From Bacillus_BA fengqiuensis (lineage in GTDB: Bacteria > Bacillota > Bacilli > Bacillales > Bacillaceae_H): DNA of 64,000 nucleotides. The position numbers and the translations under genes are program-made. Shown piece after piece: positions 50,151 to 59,468 of the stretch. Position 1 is the first letter of the stretch, and each line of letters starts with the position of its first letter. The notes under the pieces are model-generated. The model saw nothing but the letters and a program-made list of their open reading frames with translations. It had not been told where the DNA came from and did no database searches. Location of the stretch: assembly GCA_030813035.1 (NCBI GenBank), contig JAUSTV010000004.1; one strand, written 5' to 3'.

Positions 50151-51398
50151 TTATCCTTGGCGAGTAGGATATAATTCGAATTTTTTCGTTAAGTTTGCCA
50201 CTCGTTCACGAGCTTCCGCCAATTTTTCTTCATTGTCCACGTTCTTTAATGTCAAGGCCATAATAGCAGCAATCTCGTCCATATCTTCTAACCCAAAGCC
50301 TCTGCTTGTTACAGCTGCTGTTCCGATACGAATACCACTCGTTACGAACGGGCTCTCAGGATCATAAGGGATGGTATTTTTATTGACTGTAATCCCGATT
50401 TCATCAAGGGCATGTTCTGCTACTTTACCTGTTAAGTTCATAGAACGTACATCAATCAACACTAAATGATTGTCTGTTCCATCGGAAACAAGCGTAAATC
50501 CTTCTTTTTTCAACGCTTCCGCTAAGCGGTTCGCGTTATCAATGATATTTTGGGCGTACGTTTTGAATTCATCTTTTAACGCTTCACCAAACGCTACTGC
50601 TTTTGCCGCGATGACATGCATAAGCGGGCCGCCTTGGATACCAGGGAAGATCGATTTATCGATTTGTTTTCCGAACTCTTCTTTACATAAAATCATACCG
50701 CCGCGAGGTCCGCGCAACGTTTTGTGAGTCGTTGTCGTTACAAAGTGAGCATATGGTACTGGATTCGGATGAAGCCCTGCCGCAACAAGACCGGCAATAT
50801 GAGCCATATCCACCATAAGATAGGCACCTACCTCATCGGCAATCTCACGGAAACGTTTAAAGTCAATCACACGAGGATACGCACTCGCTCCAGCCACAAT
50901 AAGCTTCGGCTTGTGCATTCTAGCTTTCTCTAATACATCATCATAGTTAATAACTTGTGTATCTTGGTCTACTCCATATTCCACAAAGTTATACTGAACA
51001 CCGCTGAAGTTAACTGGGCTTCCGTGCGTTAAATGTCCGCCGTGAGACAAATTCATGCCTAAAACAGTATCTCCTGAGTTTAAGATTGTAAAATAAACAG
51101 CCATGTTTGCTTGCGCACCAGAGTGAGGCTGTACGTTTACATGTTCTGCACCAAATAATTGTTTGGCACGATCACGCGCTAAATCTTCTGCTACGTCCAC
51201 ATGTTCGCAGCCACCATAATAACGTTTACCAGGATAACCTTCAGCGTATTTGTTTGTTAAAACGGACCCTTGCGCTTCCATTACCGCTTCACTCACAAAG
51301 TTTTCTGAAGCAATCAATTCGATTTTCGAACGCTGTCTTGTTAACTCTTCTTGAATAGCTTGAAAAAGCTGCGGATCTTGTTGTGCTAATTTCTCCAT
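50151..51398 (-). CDS. glyA: Serine hydroxymethyltransferase
   Basis: 415 residues, PLP enzyme: serine plus tetrahydrofolate to glycine plus methylene-tetrahydrofolate. The PLP lysine lies in FVTTTTHKTLRGPRGGMI (near residue 227), with SENFVSEAVMEAQGS at the N-terminus and VDMAHIAGLVAAG in the middle. GAGGAGG lies nine bases before the ATG. It has its own terminator. Confidence 0.97.
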   Translation of the reverse strand: MEKLAQQDPQLFQAIQEELTRQRSKIELIASENFVSEAVMEAQGSVLTNKYAEGYPGKRYYGGCEHVDVAEDLARDRAKQLFGAEHVNVQPHSGAQANMAVYFTILNSGDTVLGMNLSHGGHLTHGSPVNFSGVQYNFVEYGVDQDTQVINYDDVLEKARMHKPKLIVAGASAYPRVIDFKRFREIADEVGAYLMVDMAHIAGLVAAGLHPNPVPYAHFVTTTTHKTLRGPRGGMILCKEEFGKQIDKSIFPGIQGGPLMHVIAAKAVAFGEALKDEFKTYAQNIIDNANRLAEALKKEGFTLVSDGTDNHLVLIDVRSMNLTGKVAEHALDEIGITVNKNTIPYDPESPFVTSGIRIGTAAVTSRGFGLEDMDEIAAIMALTLKNVDNEEKLAEARERVANLTKKFELYPTRQG

Positions 51399-51639
51399 CT
51401 TAAAAAATCCTCCTCACGTACACTTTTTCTTATTTTTTATTAAATTCGACTCTATTGTATCATGGATGTTAAGGATTTTAGAAGTTTTATTCTACTTTTC
51501 CCTAAAAAAAAATCAAAAAACACGAGATAAACACGAACATTAAAACTTAAATCAATATATATCGTTCATTTTTTTAATATAATAAATGAACCTAAACTCC
51601 AATTATTTACTGGTTAAAATCACCAAAAAACAAAACACT

Positions 51640-52215
51640 CTATGAACATGTGTTATTTTTATCTGTCCGTTCATATACAGCCCTGACTCCGCCAATGAGC
51701 TTCGGCCTTGTCGTCGCTAATGTAACATGTGCGTTCCCTACCCGCTTGACGGAACATCTAATAGGTACGGCTACATGTCTTAAATGCATACCGATAAAAG
51801 TATCCCCGATATCGATACCAGCATCAGCCTTTATAAATTCCACCACTACCGGCTGGTCCATCTGTTCATACGCATAAGCCGCCATAGACCCGCCAGCTTT
51901 TGGAACAGGAATAACGGAGACCATTTCCCAATTATTCCTAACTGCCGTTTGCTTCTCAACCACAAGGGCGCGGTTAAGATGCTCGCAACATTGAAAGGCT
52001 AATTGTACACCGCATTCAAGCTGAAAGTCCTTGAACGTCTCAAAAATCATTTGGGCGACTTCTGAGGTACCGGCTGTTCCGATTTTCTCTCCCATCACTT
52101 CACTCGTACTGCAGCCGATAACGAATACCTGATTTTCCGTCAATGCCACTTGTTGGGAGAATTGTTCCAGCACTTCCCGAAGCTCTTGTTTCCAACTGAC
52201 CAACATGGAGTCCAT
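51640..52215 (-). CDS. ywlG: UPF0340 family protein YwlG
   Basis: 191 residues, TIGR01440/UPF0340 family. Conserved are FVIGCSTSEVMGEKIGTAGT, QCCEHLNRALVVE and HLRHVAVPIR; function unknown. It is downstream of rpiB by 44 bp, the standard Bacillus arrangement. The frame opens with two nearby ATG codons (MDSM); GGAGAG lies a few bases before the first. Confidence 0.88.
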   Translation of the reverse strand: MDSMLVSWKQELREVLEQFSQQVALTENQVFVIGCSTSEVMGEKIGTAGTSEVAQMIFETFKDFQLECGVQLAFQCCEHLNRALVVEKQTAVRNNWEMVSVIPVPKAGGSMAAYAYEQMDQPVVVEFIKADAGIDIGDTFIGMHLRHVAVPIRCSVKRVGNAHVTLATTRPKLIGGVRAVYERTDKNNTCS

Positions 52216-52259
52216 CTTCCATACTCTCCTTTCGAAAAACCGTATAAAGGTGTTGGATC

Positions 52260-52697
52260 TTATGCCTCGTATTCTTTAATTTTATTTACACGATTCTCGT
52301 GTCGTCCGCCCTGAAATTCCGTTGTAAGCCAAATTTTCGCAATTTCCCTTGCCAATCCTGGTCCGATGACGCGCTCACCCATCGCTAAAATGTTGCTGTC
52401 ATTATGCTCACGTGTTGCTTGGGCACTGAACATATCGTGGACAAGAGCGCAACGTACGCCTTTTACCTTATTTGCGGCGATACTCATTCCAATACCGGTT
52501 CCGCAAATTAAAATGCCGCGGTCCACTTCTCCACTCACTACTTTTTCAGCTACCGGAATGGCATAGTCGGGATAATCGACAGATGTCGTGCATTCACATC
52601 CCAAGTCTTCATATTCAACACCCATCTCTTCCATTAAAGCCACGATTTCTTTGCGGATATTGACTCCGCCATGATCAGAAGCAATTGCTACCTTCAT
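52260..52697 (-). CDS. rpiB: Ribose-5-phosphate isomerase B
   Basis: 145 residues; ribose-5-P to ribulose-5-P. Motifs SDHGGVNIRKEI, the catalytic Cys in ILICGTGIGMSIAANKVKGVR, and AREHNDSNILAMGERVIG. The start MKVAIASDHGG has AAAGGAGG eight bases upstream; the longer frame is not used. Confidence 0.95.
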   Translation of the reverse strand: MKVAIASDHGGVNIRKEIVALMEEMGVEYEDLGCECTTSVDYPDYAIPVAEKVVSGEVDRGILICGTGIGMSIAANKVKGVRCALVHDMFSAQATREHNDSNILAMGERVIGPGLAREIAKIWLTTEFQGGRHENRVNKIKEYEA

Positions 52698-52841
52698 CGT
52701 TATATCCTCCTTTTTTATCTGTGTTAACCGCGAAAAGGTCTCTCTCCACAATCATGTGAACCTATACTCGGCAAGTGCCAGTTACACGTATCGTATTCTA
52801 CAGAAAGACCTTCTCTTTACTTTCACTATATCTCTCATTCA

Positions 52842-54131
52842 TTATAACGTAAAACGCCCAATCGTTAATTTCAATTGCTCCGCCTGTTCCGATAGCTGCT
52901 TAGCCATTTCATTTACATCCTCGATCATGGCAGATTGCTCATGGATGGAAGCATTGACCTCTTCCGCTCCCGCTGATGTTTCTTCGGCAATTGCCGCCAC
53001 TTCTTGGGATTGAATGGCTGTATAACGGATACTATCCATTTGCTTTTTTACCAATACAACAATTTGTTCCACCGTTTCCACTACGTGATGGACGGATTGT
53101 GTCATTTCACCGAGTTCCGTTGTCGTTTGGTCCCCTTTAAGCGCTTCTTCTTTTGCTACCTCAACTTGATGCGTAATTTGACCAACCACGTTTTGAACTT
53201 CTTTTTGGATGTTCTGGATTAATTCCGTAATACCTTGAACCGCTTTCGCACTTTCATCCGCTAATTTGCGTACTTCATTCGCTACCACCGCAAACCCTTT
53301 TCCATGTTCTCCCGCTCTTGCAGCTTCAATGGAAGCATTCAAAGCGAGCAAATTCGTTTGGCCGGCAATGTCCCCTACTAAACGGATGATATTTTCTACG
53401 TGGTTCGCATGTCCCTCCAAGCGCTTGACCGCCTCTAAAGAATGCTCGTTATTGCTCACTAAATTCCGCATACCATCAATTAACATATTGGTGGCTCCCC
53501 GGCTTTTGGTGAGAGAAGCAACCATTTCTTCTGACAATCGCTTAGATAAATCCGCTTTATCTTGAACTTCTTCAGCCATTAAAATCACTTGCTCGACCGA
53601 TTCTGATGTTTCTTGAATGGATACGGCGGAGCTCTCCGCCCCCCTTGAAATTTCATCGATCGTTCTTGCTATATTGCCCGCTTGTAAAGAAACTTCATTT
53701 GAATATGTAGAGATGGTTAACACTTTTTCATTAGTCTGCTCAAAGTTTTGTTCAATATTTTTAACCATTTCTCTTAAATTTTGAAGCATTTGATTAAATG
53801 CAATTCCCAAGGAACGAATTTCATCATCTGACTTGGAAATTTCCACATTTTCATTCACAATCCCGTCTGCAGCTTTTTTCGCAACTATTTCCAGCCTTTG
53901 CAATGGTTTAATAAGAAACCCTGCTGCCAGATAAGCCAAAAAACCTGACCAAAAAATCCCTAAAGAAAGGGTCACGATGGTAAATATTGATTCATCCATC
54001 GCTCCGGATACAAAAGGATACAAAACATAAATAAAAAAAGCACTGGTAGAATACGTAATAATTGCTAAAACTGAAATAAACACCACCAGCTTTAACCGCA
54101 ATCCAAACCGATAACGCGTTTTTTCCCCCAT
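52842..54131 (-). CDS. Methyl-accepting chemotaxis protein without an extracytoplasmic sensor
   Basis: 429 residues. Two membrane helices near the N-terminus (about 12-34 and 44-66) are separated by only about ten residues, so there is no periplasmic ligand domain. A HAMP-like region follows (FLIKPLQRLEIVAKKAADG). The signalling hairpin tip is NLLALNASIEAARAGEHGKGFAVVANEVRKLAD. It may sense membrane state, cytosolic signals or partner proteins. It is inserted between rpiB and ywlE, where B. subtilis has none but Geobacillus-like genomes often do (from memory). Confidence 0.9.
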   Translation of the reverse strand: MGEKTRYRFGLRLKLVVFISVLAIITYSTSAFFIYVLYPFVSGAMDESIFTIVTLSLGIFWSGFLAYLAAGFLIKPLQRLEIVAKKAADGIVNENVEISKSDDEIRSLGIAFNQMLQNLREMVKNIEQNFEQTNEKVLTISTYSNEVSLQAGNIARTIDEISRGAESSAVSIQETSESVEQVILMAEEVQDKADLSKRLSEEMVASLTKSRGATNMLIDGMRNLVSNNEHSLEAVKRLEGHANHVENIIRLVGDIAGQTNLLALNASIEAARAGEHGKGFAVVANEVRKLADESAKAVQGITELIQNIQKEVQNVVGQITHQVEVAKEEALKGDQTTTELGEMTQSVHHVVETVEQIVVLVKKQMDSIRYTAIQSQEVAAIAEETSAGAEEVNASIHEQSAMIEDVNEMAKQLSEQAEQLKLTIGRFTL

Positions 54132-54150
54132 AGTTAGGCCTCCGCTATTC

Positions 54151-54585
54151 TTATGTTAATTTCTCAACTAGTTTATCGACCAATTCGTTCAATTCATTTA
54201 ATGTTTTTCGATAGACGTCCAGAGAACTTCCAAAGGGGTCTGATACATCACTGTCGGATTCCATCACAAATTCTTTTAACGTGCTTGTCTTATGGGCTGC
54301 ACCAGGAACATTCCCTATGATCAATTGTTTATGACCGCTCGTCATAGTCAAGATATGGGTAGCCCAATCAACCAAATCCTGGTCTAACAACGAAGCAGCG
54401 TGTGAATGCTCGATTCCAATCTCCTTTAATGCCGCTTTCGCATGCCCCGAAGCATCACTCCCGGGAAAAGCGTGCACTCCTGCTGATTTCACCTCTATCC
54501 CCTCCAGCCGTTTGGCCTTTAACAACGCTTCGGCCATCGGACTTCTACATGTATTGCCTGTACAAACAAATAAAATACGTTTCAT
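54151..54585 (-). CDS. ywlE: Protein-arginine phosphatase YwlE
   Basis: 144 residues of the low-molecular-weight phosphatase fold. The P-loop FVCTGNTCRSPMAEALL has the nucleophilic Cys8, Arg14 and Thr12; the Thr in that place is what gives YwlE its phospho-arginine specificity over phosphotyrosine. The general acid Asp lies in DVSDPFG. It opposes the McsB arginine kinase. GGAGG lies nine bases before the chosen ATG. Confidence 0.92.
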   Translation of the reverse strand: MKRILFVCTGNTCRSPMAEALLKAKRLEGIEVKSAGVHAFPGSDASGHAKAALKEIGIEHSHAASLLDQDLVDWATHILTMTSGHKQLIIGNVPGAAHKTSTLKEFVMESDSDVSDPFGSSLDVYRKTLNELNELVDKLVEKLT

Positions 54586-54811
54586 CACTATTACCTCCAT
54601 TTTCTTTCGCCATTTCTGTTATTCAGTAAATTTATGAAAATCCTTTCACTCCCTTTAAAAAGGGACCATCCAACCTGAATGGAAGTTTCCTTTATCTAAT
54701 CATAATCATTACGTCGACTCATTCGCAAGAAATCGGGGCATCCTATCTTTTTTACAGATGACTGTGTTCCATTCTACCGGCCAGCTAAAGACTCCTGCTC
54801 AAAAAAAGAAA
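54586..54811. other. Intergenic region, no gene seen
   Basis: No ORF with a ribosome site. It contains a GGAAGTTTCC piece near 54680, similar to the end of the C-type repeats, but the rest of that repeat is not recognisable. Confidence 0.4.
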
Positions 54812-54847
54812 TAAAAAAAGGCCTCTCACTTAACATGACAGCCCTTT
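54812..54847 (-). terminator. Terminator after mntP
   Basis: AAGGGCT pairs with AGGCCTT imperfectly, then seven T on the minus strand. It lies about 140 bp after the mntP stop. Confidence 0.5.
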
Positions 54848-54987
54848 CAAGGTAATGCACCTATTCTTCAGTCTTTTTAATGAATATTGATGGTGTTTAT
54901 TGTTCTTGACTTATTCGAACGAAATGACCCCTTGTACAAACGAGTTAAACATGTTGAAAATGAACATCCTTGTTAAACGAAGCCCCC

Positions 54988-55548
54988 TTAAAGAGGCAAC
55001 AGCAATTTAATGCCGAAGGCTAATAAAATACTCCCGCCAAGCGCCTCGCTGTATTTTCCTAACCACCCCTGTACTCTTCTGCCCAATATAAGCCCCAACC
55101 ACGTCAATATCATGCTCATAAATCCGAAGATCGCAATGGTTACGGCCGTTCTAGCACCGAAAATCCCCAAACTCAGCCCAACCGAAAAACTATCTAAGCT
55201 GACACTTAATGCAAATATCAACAGACCTAAGCCTACTGGCTTAATGAGACTTTCCTCCTCATGCCGAAATGAAGAAACCATCATTTGTATTCCGAGTACA
55301 ACGAGCAAAACACCTCCGGCATAGGAAGCAATGGCACCCAGTTTATCCGATAATAACTTTCCAATCATCATCCCTAAAAGAGGCATCCATATATGAAAAA
55401 GACCGATTGTCACTCCTATATAAAGGATTTGGCGCAGACGTAAGCGAATCAGCCCCATTCCCAACCCGACCGAAAAGGCATCCATCCCCAGCGCCAATGC
55501 CATAATCGTTAATGTCATGAGTTCCCCTACCATCGTGGATATATTCAT
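54988..55548 (-). CDS. mntP: Manganese efflux pump MntP (YwlD)
   Basis: 186 residues, six membrane segments in two related halves. Each half carries the family motif with paired Asp: ALGMDAFSVGLGMGL and SVSLDSFSVGLSLGI. MntP exports Mn(II). In many bacteria it is behind a yybP-ykoY manganese riboswitch, but the 113-bp leader here is filled by a hairpin and shows no such element. GAGGGG precedes the ATG. Confidence 0.9.
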   Translation of the reverse strand: MNISTMVGELMTLTIMALALGMDAFSVGLGMGLIRLRLRQILYIGVTIGLFHIWMPLLGMMIGKLLSDKLGAIASYAGGVLLVVLGIQMMVSSFRHEEESLIKPVGLGLLIFALSVSLDSFSVGLSLGIFGARTAVTIAIFGFMSMILTWLGLILGRRVQGWLGKYSEALGGSILLAFGIKLLLPL

Positions 55549-55603
55549 ATTTCCCCTCCTCGGACGTGCCTAATTCACCATATGCATGTACGAAAAGTTT
55601 TAG

Positions 55604-55652
55604 AATAAAGAATGGGACATGGGCAAAAAATGCCCATGTCCCATTCTTTATT
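55604..55652 (-). terminator. Long perfect hairpin after ywlC
   Basis: A 22-bp perfect stem (55604-55625 and 55631-55652) with an AAAAA loop (TTTTT on the minus strand). It starts 9 bp after the ywlC stop. Confidence 0.65.
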
Positions 55653-55661
55653 CGGGTTTTA

Positions 55662-56702
55662 TCATTCTGAAATGACTTGATGGCCAGCAGCTTTCATCAG
55701 CCGATTCATCACCGCTTGCCCAACGCCCTCTTCCGGAAAGCTTTCACTTAAAATAAGATCCACATCATGTTCGTTAAAAGCGCGAAGTACTTCGTAAAGA
55801 TATGTAGCCACTGTGGATAAATCATCACGGGAGCCGCATGCTAATACAACATTCGCATTGTAAAAGAATTCATTCTCCGTTGTTGTTAAAATGCCTACCC
55901 GTTTACCTTGCCCTCTCCATTCATCCGCTTTTTTCTGCAAAAAATCACGAGAGCCCTGCACGATATAAAGAGGGGCATTTGGTGCATAATGAGTATATTT
56001 CATTCCCGGCGATTTCGGTACCTGTCCACTTATCAACAACGCTTTATCCACATGCACTTTTCCCACCACTGCCTCAATCTGCTCTTTTGTGACTCCTCCC
56101 GGCCTCAAAATAAGAGGAATATCTTCTGTACAATCAAGAACAGTCGACTCTACTCCTACACCAGTCGGTCCTCCATCCACAATGCCGCTTATTCTTCCGT
56201 CAAGATCTGCCCATACATGCTTCGCCAACGTTGGACTCGGTTTCCCAGATAAATTAGCGCTTGGAGCGGCAATCGGCAAATCCACTTTTTTCAATAACTC
56301 TAATGCAACAGGATGCGAAGGCATCCGAACTGCTACTGTCTCTAAACCTGCAGTCACTTTTTCAGAAACACCAGGCTTCTTCTTTAACACTAAAGTTAAC
56401 GGACCCGGCCAAAATCGATCTATTAACGCTTGGGCTGAAGCCGGGATTTCCTCTGCAATCTTTTCCACCGCTTGCTTGCTTCCAATGTGAATAATAAGCG
56501 GATTATCACTCGGTCTTCCTTTTGCAGCGAAAATTTTATCCACAGCCTGATCAGATGTGGCATCCGCTCCTAGTCCATATACTGTTTCTGTAGGAAAGGC
56601 GACTGTTTCACCGTCCTTTAACAACTTTGCAGCTTCTTCTAATTGTGGATAACTATGATTGCCTTGTTCATTTTTATCCACAATCCACATTTTTGTTCGC
56701 AA
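55662..56702 (-). CDS. ywlC: Threonylcarbamoyl-AMP synthase (TsaC2/Sua5, YwlC)
   Basis: 346 residues, two domains: YrdC/Sua5 (about 20-205, with FPTETVYGLGADA, KGRPSDNPLIIHI and APSANLSGKPSPT) and a C-terminal Sua5 domain (SPGMKYTHYAP onwards). It makes threonylcarbamoyl-AMP for tRNA t6A37. The start is TTG at 56702: AGGAG lies nine bases upstream, and the product then begins MRTKMWIVDKN, like the known YwlC start. A perfect DnaA box (56674-56682) lies inside its first codons. Confidence 0.92.
   Translation of the reverse strand: MRTKMWIVDKNEQGNHSYPQLEEAAKLLKDGETVAFPTETVYGLGADATSDQAVDKIFAAKGRPSDNPLIIHIGSKQAVEKIAEEIPASAQALIDRFWPGPLTLVLKKKPGVSEKVTAGLETVAVRMPSHPVALELLKKVDLPIAAPSANLSGKPSPTLAKHVWADLDGRISGIVDGGPTGVGVESTVLDCTEDIPLILRPGGVTKEQIEAVVGKVHVDKALLISGQVPKSPGMKYTHYAPNAPLYIVQGSRDFLQKKADEWRGQGKRVGILTTTENEFFYNANVVLACGSRDDLSTVATYLYEVLRAFNEHDVDLILSESFPEEGVGQAVMNRLMKAAGHQVISE
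56674..56682. promoter_or_regulatory. DnaA box within the ywlC 5' end
   Basis: Perfect TTATCCACA, outlying member of the cluster at 56943-56996. Confidence 0.6.
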
Positions 56703-56942
56703 CTGTTCCAACTCCTATATTTTAGTGAATGATTTCCCTATATGTATTTCTTTGCTCGAGCAGGTAAAAAAGCCTCTACTGCGCGGCGCATAACGTTTCG
56801 TAATCAGTATTTTGACGCACAAAATACGTTCTGCTAACCTTCATTGAGCGATGAAACCATTCTGGTGAATGAAGGCTTACTTTATTATAACAGATATTGT
56901 TTTGTTTATAAGATTACGGGATTTTGTGGAAAAAGTTAAGTT

Positions 56943-56996
56943 TTATCCACAAAATGTGGATAAAACTTAACTTTATGTTGATAACTGTGTGGATAT
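56943..56996. promoter_or_regulatory. DnaA-box cluster between ywlB and ywlC
   Basis: Perfect TTATCCACA at 56943-56951, perfect inverted TGTGGATAA at 56955-56963, and TGTGGATAT (8 of 9) at 56988-56996, all in an AT-rich intergenic stretch. ywlC-ywlB is, to my recollection, one of the DnaA-binding clusters outside oriC in B. subtilis that titrate DnaA and restrain initiation. The position and pairing here suggest the same role. Confidence 0.75.
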
Positions 56997-57049
56997 TAGT
57001 TTTAACGCGCATTAACAGGCATTAAGAACCCCACTGATGAAAATTTCCT

Positions 57050-57499
57050 TTATCCATTAAAAGCATGTTCCATTACACAGATAGACGATTCTTGTCCACC
57101 GACCACCATCAAGTTAAGTGCCCTGATTGCTGCAGGGAGCTCGTTATATGCAATTCCTCGAAAATTTAACAGCTTAAAAAACGGAATGGACACCGATTTA
57201 TTCGTCACTAAATACAAATGCCGCATTCCCTTTTCTTCAGCCAACGCCATGACCGCCTGAAAAAGCACGAAGATATCCCGTTCTGTTAAAGAGGGCGTAA
57301 TGACTAAAGATCTCAACAATCCGTTTTCTTGAATAGACTGAAACCCAACCGTCGCTAATAATTGTTGTTTATCGTCTTTCATGAGAATAAAATTATCAAT
57401 GCAGCTCTCGATGTCGTCTACATAAATATCTACCTTTGCCCAAAAAGAAAGAACCGAATCTAAATCATCCTTCGAAGCCAGCCGAACTATTTTCTCCAC
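57050..57499 (-). CDS. ywlB: GNAT-like acetyltransferase YwlB
   Basis: 149 residues starting MEKIVRLASKDDLDSVLSFW, with LRSLVITPSLTERDIFVLFQA and the GNAT-like LYLVTNKSVSIPFFKLLNFRGI. The usual Q/RxxGxG/A acetyl-CoA motif is not preserved in standard form, so activity is uncertain. It belongs to the YwlB group upstream of ywlC. AAAGTGG precedes the ATG. Confidence 0.75.
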   Translation of the reverse strand: MEKIVRLASKDDLDSVLSFWAKVDIYVDDIESCIDNFILMKDDKQQLLATVGFQSIQENGLLRSLVITPSLTERDIFVLFQAVMALAEEKGMRHLYLVTNKSVSIPFFKLLNFRGIAYNELPAAIRALNLMVVGGQESSICVMEHAFNG

Positions 57500-57576
57500 T
57501 TTTTATCACCCCATATACCTTTTCTAGTATCTACTCTATGAACAGTGAAAAAAAATAGAACTATATAGATCGATTT

Positions 57577-57690
57577 TAAAAGTTCGACATGACCAAAAAA
57601 CGGCCATATCGAACTTCCTAAACCTTCGAGAGCGGATTCAAGTTGTCTGAATGACCGATTACAAAGTCTCTCAACGGGACGAAGATGTGT
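57577..57690. repeat. Tandem-hairpin intergenic repeat (copy 2 of 2)
   Basis: Stem AAGTTCGACATG-CC around AAAAAAC, with GG-CATATCGAACTT, then CCTAAACC and a tail TTGTCTGAATGACCGATTACAAAG resembling 3420-3470. Lies between spoIIR and ywlB. Confidence 0.5.
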
Positions 57691-57715
57691 CCAGTTATTA
57701 AGTGGAATGTAAAGC

Positions 57716-58330
57716 TTAAAATAGTTTTGAAAGGAATTCTACGAGGAAAAATTTCACTTCTACTTGTTGTTTTTCTTCCTTAGATGGTTCTTCTTTTGAC
57801 TCCTCTTCTTTTTTCCCTTCTTCTTTTACCGCTTCTCCATTCGAAAAATCCAGGAAACAAAGCGGCGGGAATAAGACACACCACCAGTTTGCTCCTTCAC
57901 CCTTCCCGAGCGTAATAAGAATGGCTTCGTACTCTCCCGCAGGGTATAAAAACTGGCCATAAAGTTTAGTAGGAAAACGAACGGTACCAAAATCTACTTG
58001 AACTTCTTGTCCCGCTTGCTTTTCTTCCATTACTTCTTCCGCTATCCCCTGAATGATTGGCAAACGGCTTTTGATCAATTCCCGAGCAGCCTCAATAGAC
58101 GTCAACTCGGCTACCCATTCATTGATTTCAGCATTTACCCGGTCACGAATTTCCCTTTTTAACGCTTGATCTTCCTCCGAGTCGCTGTTTGCCAAAATGC
58201 GCAGGCGAATCGCTTCATCCGGAATCACAACCGGTTCATTTGCCTTTGCAAATGATTGACTATATAAAAGATGGCCATTAGCCCCTATTAACAAAAGAAT
58301 AAAATAAATGATAACGTATTTTTTCATCAT
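57716..58330 (-). CDS. spoIIR: Stage II sporulation protein R
   Basis: About 204 residues, exported by a signal sequence (MMKKYVIIYFILLLIGANGHLL). SpoIIR is made in the forespore and triggers SpoIIGA to process pro-SigE. Core RLRILANSDSEEDQALKREIRD and GQFLYPAGEYEAILITLGKGEGANWWCVLFPPLCFLD are well conserved. An acidic/Lys linker (KEEGKKEEESKEEPSKEEKQ) and VEVKFFLVEFLSKLF close the protein. The start is either of two adjacent ATG codons; GGTGG lies four to seven bases before them. Probably SigF dependent, by analogy. Confidence 0.93.
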   Translation of the reverse strand: MMKKYVIIYFILLLIGANGHLLYSQSFAKANEPVVIPDEAIRLRILANSDSEEDQALKREIRDRVNAEINEWVAELTSIEAARELIKSRLPIIQGIAEEVMEEKQAGQEVQVDFGTVRFPTKLYGQFLYPAGEYEAILITLGKGEGANWWCVLFPPLCFLDFSNGEAVKEEGKKEEESKEEPSKEEKQQVEVKFFLVEFLSKLF

Positions 58331-58387
58331 ATCTTCCACCGTCCCCTCAGTAAAACAGTATGGACAGATGGCAATTATCTTAAACTA

Positions 58388-58429
58388 TTAAATTTATTCA
58401 ACCATAAAAAAATGGTTGAATAAATTTAA
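58388..58429. terminator. Perfect A-loop hairpin upstream of spoIIR
   Basis: An 18-bp perfect stem (58388-58405 and 58412-58429) has an AAAAAA loop. It lies between prmC and spoIIR. Confidence 0.5.
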
Positions 58430-58565
58430 AGAAGTGAATCTTAGCGCTCGATACTTTAAAACCGATTACCGGGAGACAAGATTCATTTCACAGATGAAAA
58501 AATTAGATTTATAGATAGTTAGCAAACGACTTTCACGTTTTTTGCCAACTATCTACTACATAAAT

Positions 58566-58599
58566 GATGGGGCATGATATTTTTTATTCATGCCCCATC
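58566..58599 (-). terminator. Terminator of prfA-prmC
   Basis: Perfect 12-bp stem GATGGGGCATGA/TCATGCCCCATC, 10-nt loop, beginning two bases after the prmC stop. Confidence 0.75.
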
Positions 58600-58601
58600 A
58601 C

Positions 58602-59468
58602 TTATGCAAGTTGAGCGAAGACCATTCGATCTTTGCCATTGATGTCATAAACGACTTCTACCTTAGCTTGAGGAAATGCCTCTTCAAGCATGGAGGCGAC
58701 GATATGCGCTTGGCCCGCTCCTACTTCAAAGGCAATGAACCCCTGCTCTTCCATAACAAGCGGAAGCTCCTCCATAAAGCGGCGGTAAAAATCCAGTCCG
58801 TCCTCGCCTCCGAATAAAGCCCTCATCGGCTCATGTTCTTTTACAACAGGAGAAAGAATGTCGATATCCCCGTCTGGAATATAAGGCGGATTGGATACTA
58901 CGACGGCGACCTTTTTTCTTTGCCGAATAAGAGGCTGAAGTAAATCGCCATGAACAAACGTTACATCGGCATGAAGGGCTTGGGCATTGCTTGACGCTAC
59001 ATCCAAAGAAGGTTGTGCAATATCAATGGCCGTTACGATTGCATTGGGCAATTCGAGAGCAAGGGTTACCCCGATGGCTCCACTCCCTGTCCCAACATCC
59101 ACCAACTCAAACGTCTCTTCTCCAAAGTGATTTCGGGCCCTTTGAATGACCCCTTCCACCAATTCCTCCGTTTCAGGACGAGGAATCAATACCTCTTCAT
59201 TTACCCGGAACGTCCGCCCGTAGAATTCCTCGGACCCGATAATGTATTGGACAGGAATACCCGAGGCATGGGCTTGCACATCTTCTATAAACTTTCGTTT
59301 CACTTCTTTATTCAACTGTTCCTGCATAGAGCTAAACAGCATAGAACGGCTCATCTTTAAATGATGGCGCAACAACAATTCACCCGCATTTTCATCCCGA
59401 TTCGCTTCTTTCAAAAAAGAAGAAGCCCATTTTAGGGCTTCATACACTTTGTCAAACACGACAGCCAT
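58602..59468 (-). CDS. prmC: Release factor glutamine methyltransferase
   Basis: 288 residues; methylates the GGQ glutamine of release factors. AdoMet motif DVGTGSGAIGVTLAL (about 121-135) and catalytic VVSNPPYIPDGD. Its start overlaps the prfA stop by one base (TAATG), so the two are coupled. Confidence 0.95.
   Translation of the reverse strand: MAVVFDKVYEALKWASSFLKEANRDENAGELLLRHHLKMSRSMLFSSMQEQLNKEVKRKFIEDVQAHASGIPVQYIIGSEEFYGRTFRVNEEVLIPRPETEELVEGVIQRARNHFGEETFELVDVGTGSGAIGVTLALELPNAIVTAIDIAQPSLDVASSNAQALHADVTFVHGDLLQPLIRQRKKVAVVVSNPPYIPDGDIDILSPVVKEHEPMRALFGGEDGLDFYRRFMEELPLVMEEQGFIAFEVGAGQAHIVASMLEEAFPQAKVEVVYDINGKDRMVFAQLA

Noticed and set aside
54949..55661. Manganese riboswitch (yybP-ykoY) before mntP
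   Set aside because: Only 113 bp lie between ywlC and mntP, mostly the ywlC hairpin; no yybP-ykoY core motifs are visible.
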